From Prevotellaceae bacterium (GTDB lineage: Bacteria; Bacteroidota; Bacteroidia; Bacteroidales; Paludibacteraceae), in assembly GCA_031270565.1 (NCBI GenBank), contig JAISXJ010000100.1, positions 1 through 36,197 on the forward strand: DNA of 36,197 nt, given 5' to 3'. The notes beneath the pieces are model-generated. The model did no database searches. It saw only the letters and a program-made list of their open reading frames with translations, and was not told where the DNA came from. Positions 34,891-36,197 of the stretch are shown one piece after another. Both the position numbers and the translations under genes were made by a program. Numbering within the stretch: the first letter of the stretch is position 1; each line of letters opens with the position of its first letter.

Positions 34891-34993
34891 AAGAATAATT
34901 TTCTTGAGCATCCTGTTAATCCTGTGAAAAATAGGGCTGTTTTTAAAAGTATTTTAGCCACAAATACACGAATACAACGTTTGGCGTAGCCAA
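34891..34993 (-). repeat. ~100-bp dispersed repeat, copy 2 (inverted)
   Basis: The reverse complement of this stretch matches 27375-27471 closely, including GTTGTATTCGTGTATTTGTG. Together they form an inverted pair 7.4 kb apart. Confidence 0.85.
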
Positions 34994-35067
34994 TAACTAA
35001 ACTCTACACTCTAAAAACTAAACTCTAAAAAAATATTATTCATTTTTCATTTTTCATTAAAAAGCAT

Positions 35068-35075
35068 TATCTTTG
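35068..35075 (+). promoter_or_regulatory. Bacteroidetes -7 element (TATCTTTG) for small ORF copy 4
   Basis: TATCTTTG lies 38 nt before the ATG of the small ORF. It may also drive the lipoprotein gene at 35517 through a leader of about 430 nt. Confidence 0.65.
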
Positions 35076-35113
35076 CCGCGACATTCTCATCAAATAATAA
35101 TGAATAAACAATT

Positions 35114-35248
35114 ATGATTATTTCAGGGCTTTTATCCGTACCATTTTTTCAGATTAGACGGTTTAACCGGCTAAAAGTAAGTTCGTTACAAAAGCCCCCC
35201 CCCGCATTCAGCTTAACTCCTTGTATTCAAGGGCTTATCATTTATTAA
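35114..35248 (+). CDS. Small basic peptide, 44 aa, slippage-tract family (copy 4)
   Basis: This is a 44-residue ORF starting MIISGLLSVP. It carries the family core RRFNRLKVSSLQK, triple proline from C9, and the end CIQGLIIY. An in-frame stop precedes the ATG, so the start is well bounded. Relative to the other copies it has AGT for AGC (synonymous) and one Ala-to-Ser change after the tract. It stands 269 nt upstream of the lipoprotein gene and could be a leader peptide for it. Function unknown. Confidence 0.58.
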   Translation: MIISGLLSVPFFQIRRFNRLKVSSLQKPPPAFSLTPCIQGLIIY

Positions 35249-35475
35249 AGACTTTTTTATTTACGCTTAACAGCGCGAAGTTTCTTCGTGTTTTTTCGCC
35301 GTATACAACTATAAGGGCAACTTTCCTGAAGTTTCGGGAGGGTTGCCGTTTTGAACTTATGAGCCATAAGTTTGAAAAGATTGGTCATAAAACGCTTTAT
35401 TACGCCCTTCGTTGGGAGAATACACGTGGCGAAAAAGGTCTCTGGAGTGAAATAGGTATGGCAATAGCGCCGTAG
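35221..35475 (+). other. Overlapping second frame of small-ORF element, copy 4
   Basis: This frame is open for 84 codons from a TTG inside the small ORF. It shares MYSRAYHLLKTF and FSPY...TFLKFREGCR with the same frame of copy 3. It would be joined to the small peptide by one extra C in the tract. It ends 42 nt before the lipoprotein ATG. Coding status is uncertain. Confidence 0.33.
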
Positions 35476-35516
35476 AAACATGAATTATATTTTTGAATTT
35501 AAAAACACAACTAAAA

Positions 35517-36197
35517 ATGAAAAAACAATTTTTCCAAGTGGCTCTCGTAGCCGTAACAGTAATGGCAGGCGTAGCAATGACCGCCTGCGGAAGCAGTAAA
35601 CAGGCAGCGCAAAGAAGCGTTGCAAGTACGCAACAGTCATCAACTGACCAAGAAATTGAGCAGTTGAAACGACAAATGGAACTCGACAAGCTGAAAGGCG
35701 AAGCCGACCGCGCTGCAAAACAGCGCGAGGCAGATGCGGCAATCGCCGAACATAATGCCAAAATGCAGGCAGAGCGTTTAGCGGCAGCAACCGAACAGCC
35801 CTGCCAACTCTATGACGATGCTGAATGGTTCACCGGTACAGGTGTGCGCCGCGTGAAACTCAACAGTTTGAACACTGCGGCAACAGCCCTTTTGCGCAGC
35901 ACGCAGCAGCAACTCCGCCTCAAACTAAAAGGCGTGTACAAAGCCGTTGTGCGCGACTATTTTGACCAAATGGATATGGACGAAGGCTCTTACGCCGTAT
36001 CGCATATCGAAAGCGCAGGCGATTATATTATCGACCAAAAGTGCAACGAAACCTACGAGGCATGTCGAAAAAACACCGCGCCAGATGCAGAAGGCTATGT
36101 TACGCTCTATATGGGCATAAAAGTCAGTAAAAAAGCCGTTGTTGAGGAGATAATCAACGAAATTTCCAAAGACAAAAAAATGGAAGTGCGTTTTAAC
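35517..36197 (+). CDS. Lipoprotein, C-terminus beyond window
   Basis: The frame is open from the ATG at 35517 through the last base (227 codons). The N-terminus is a lipoprotein signal with MTAC, so Cys24 is the predicted lipidated residue. Next is a highly charged Gln/Glu/Lys/Arg/Ala helix (about 42-92), likely a coiled coil. The remaining part, with LLRSTQQQLRLKLKG...DYFDQMDMDEG...YVTLYMGIKVSKKAV, loosely recalls LPP20-type periplasmic domains, but I cannot assign it firmly. It follows small-ORF copy 4 and may share its promoter at 35068. Confidence 0.7.
   Translation, partial: MKKQFFQVALVAVTVMAGVAMTACGSSKQAAQRSVASTQQSSTDQEIEQLKRQMELDKLKGEADRAAKQREADAAIAEHNAKMQAERLAAATEQPCQLYDDAEWFTGTGVRRVKLNSLNTAATALLRSTQQQLRLKLKGVYKAVVRDYFDQMDMDEGSYAVSHIESAGDYIIDQKCNETYEACRKNTAPDAEGYVTLYMGIKVSKKAVVEEIINEISKDKKMEVRFN

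Larger units (their letters stand above)
35068..35350 (+). repeat. Small-ORF repeat element, copy 4
   Basis: It has the promoter, the 44-codon ORF with C9 (35195-35203), the overlapping frame from TTG at 35221, and a distal segment. The distal segment ends in the hairpin GGCAACTTTCC / GGGAGGGTTGCC (about 35317-35348), equivalent in place to a weaker hairpin of copy 3. Confidence 0.82.

Overview
The window looks like chromosome of a Bacteroidota bacterium, most likely order Bacteroidales. The evidence is promoters of the Bacteroidetes type (TAnnTTTG near -7: TATCTTTG, TACCTTTG or TACTTTTG) just ahead of several genes, no Shine-Dalgarno-like starts, two proteins with type IX secretion (T9SS type A) C-terminal domains, a BspA-like leucine-rich-repeat protein, a FISUMP-domain protein, a TonB-dependent receptor with a carboxypeptidase-like N-terminal domain, and a DUF4374 lipoprotein. 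I cannot name the genus. I see no rRNA, tRNA or CRISPR array.

Layout, left to right. 1-624: dispersed repeats, including a small-ORF element read leftward. 625-2385: acyl-CoA synthetase (+). 2617-4692: secreted BspA-like LRR protein (+). 4821-7748 (-): GH20 hexosaminidase followed by the tRNA methylthiotransferase MtaB. 7931-11296 (-): YfhO-like membrane protein followed by a CPBP protease. 11297-12141: regulatory and repeat region with a second small-ORF copy. 12142-15909 (+): ornithine aminotransferase, arginase and glutamate-semialdehyde dehydrogenase, an arginine-to-glutamate catabolic operon. 15997-17451 (-): FISUMP surface protein. 17461-18558: repeats, with a third small-ORF copy. 18559-21266 (-): large T9SS cargo protein plus a small membrane-tailed partner. 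21805-22567: a REP-associated tyrosine transposase (RAYT) between palindromic REP repeats. 22703-27261 (+): TonB receptor, DUF4374 lipoprotein and ferric-reductase-like membrane protein, probably for iron or haem uptake. 27679-34594 (+): purA, polA, murB and a cytoplasmic GH13 enzyme. 34595-35516: repeats with a fourth small-ORF copy. 35517 to the edge: start of a lipoprotein gene.

The most notable find is a dispersed element present four times (84-218 minus, 11547-11651 plus, 17837-17971 minus, 35114-35248 plus). Each copy has its own TAnnTTTG promoter 35-38 nt before an ATG and encodes a basic peptide of about 44 residues. Within codons 15-42, five of the six differences between copies are synonymous, which points to selection on the peptide. 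Every copy carries a C-homopolymer in the coding strand (C9 in three, C11 in one, which is thereby frameshifted). One extra C would fuse the peptide to a second overlapping open frame that is also open in all four copies. This resembles a slippage-controlled (phase-variable or programmed-frameshift) small-protein family. I do not recognise it.

Other points of interest: PolA has lost two of the four metal-binding carboxylates of its proofreading site; a ~100-bp inverted repeat brackets the purA-polA-murB-GH13 block; and the RAYT has matching REP elements elsewhere in the window.
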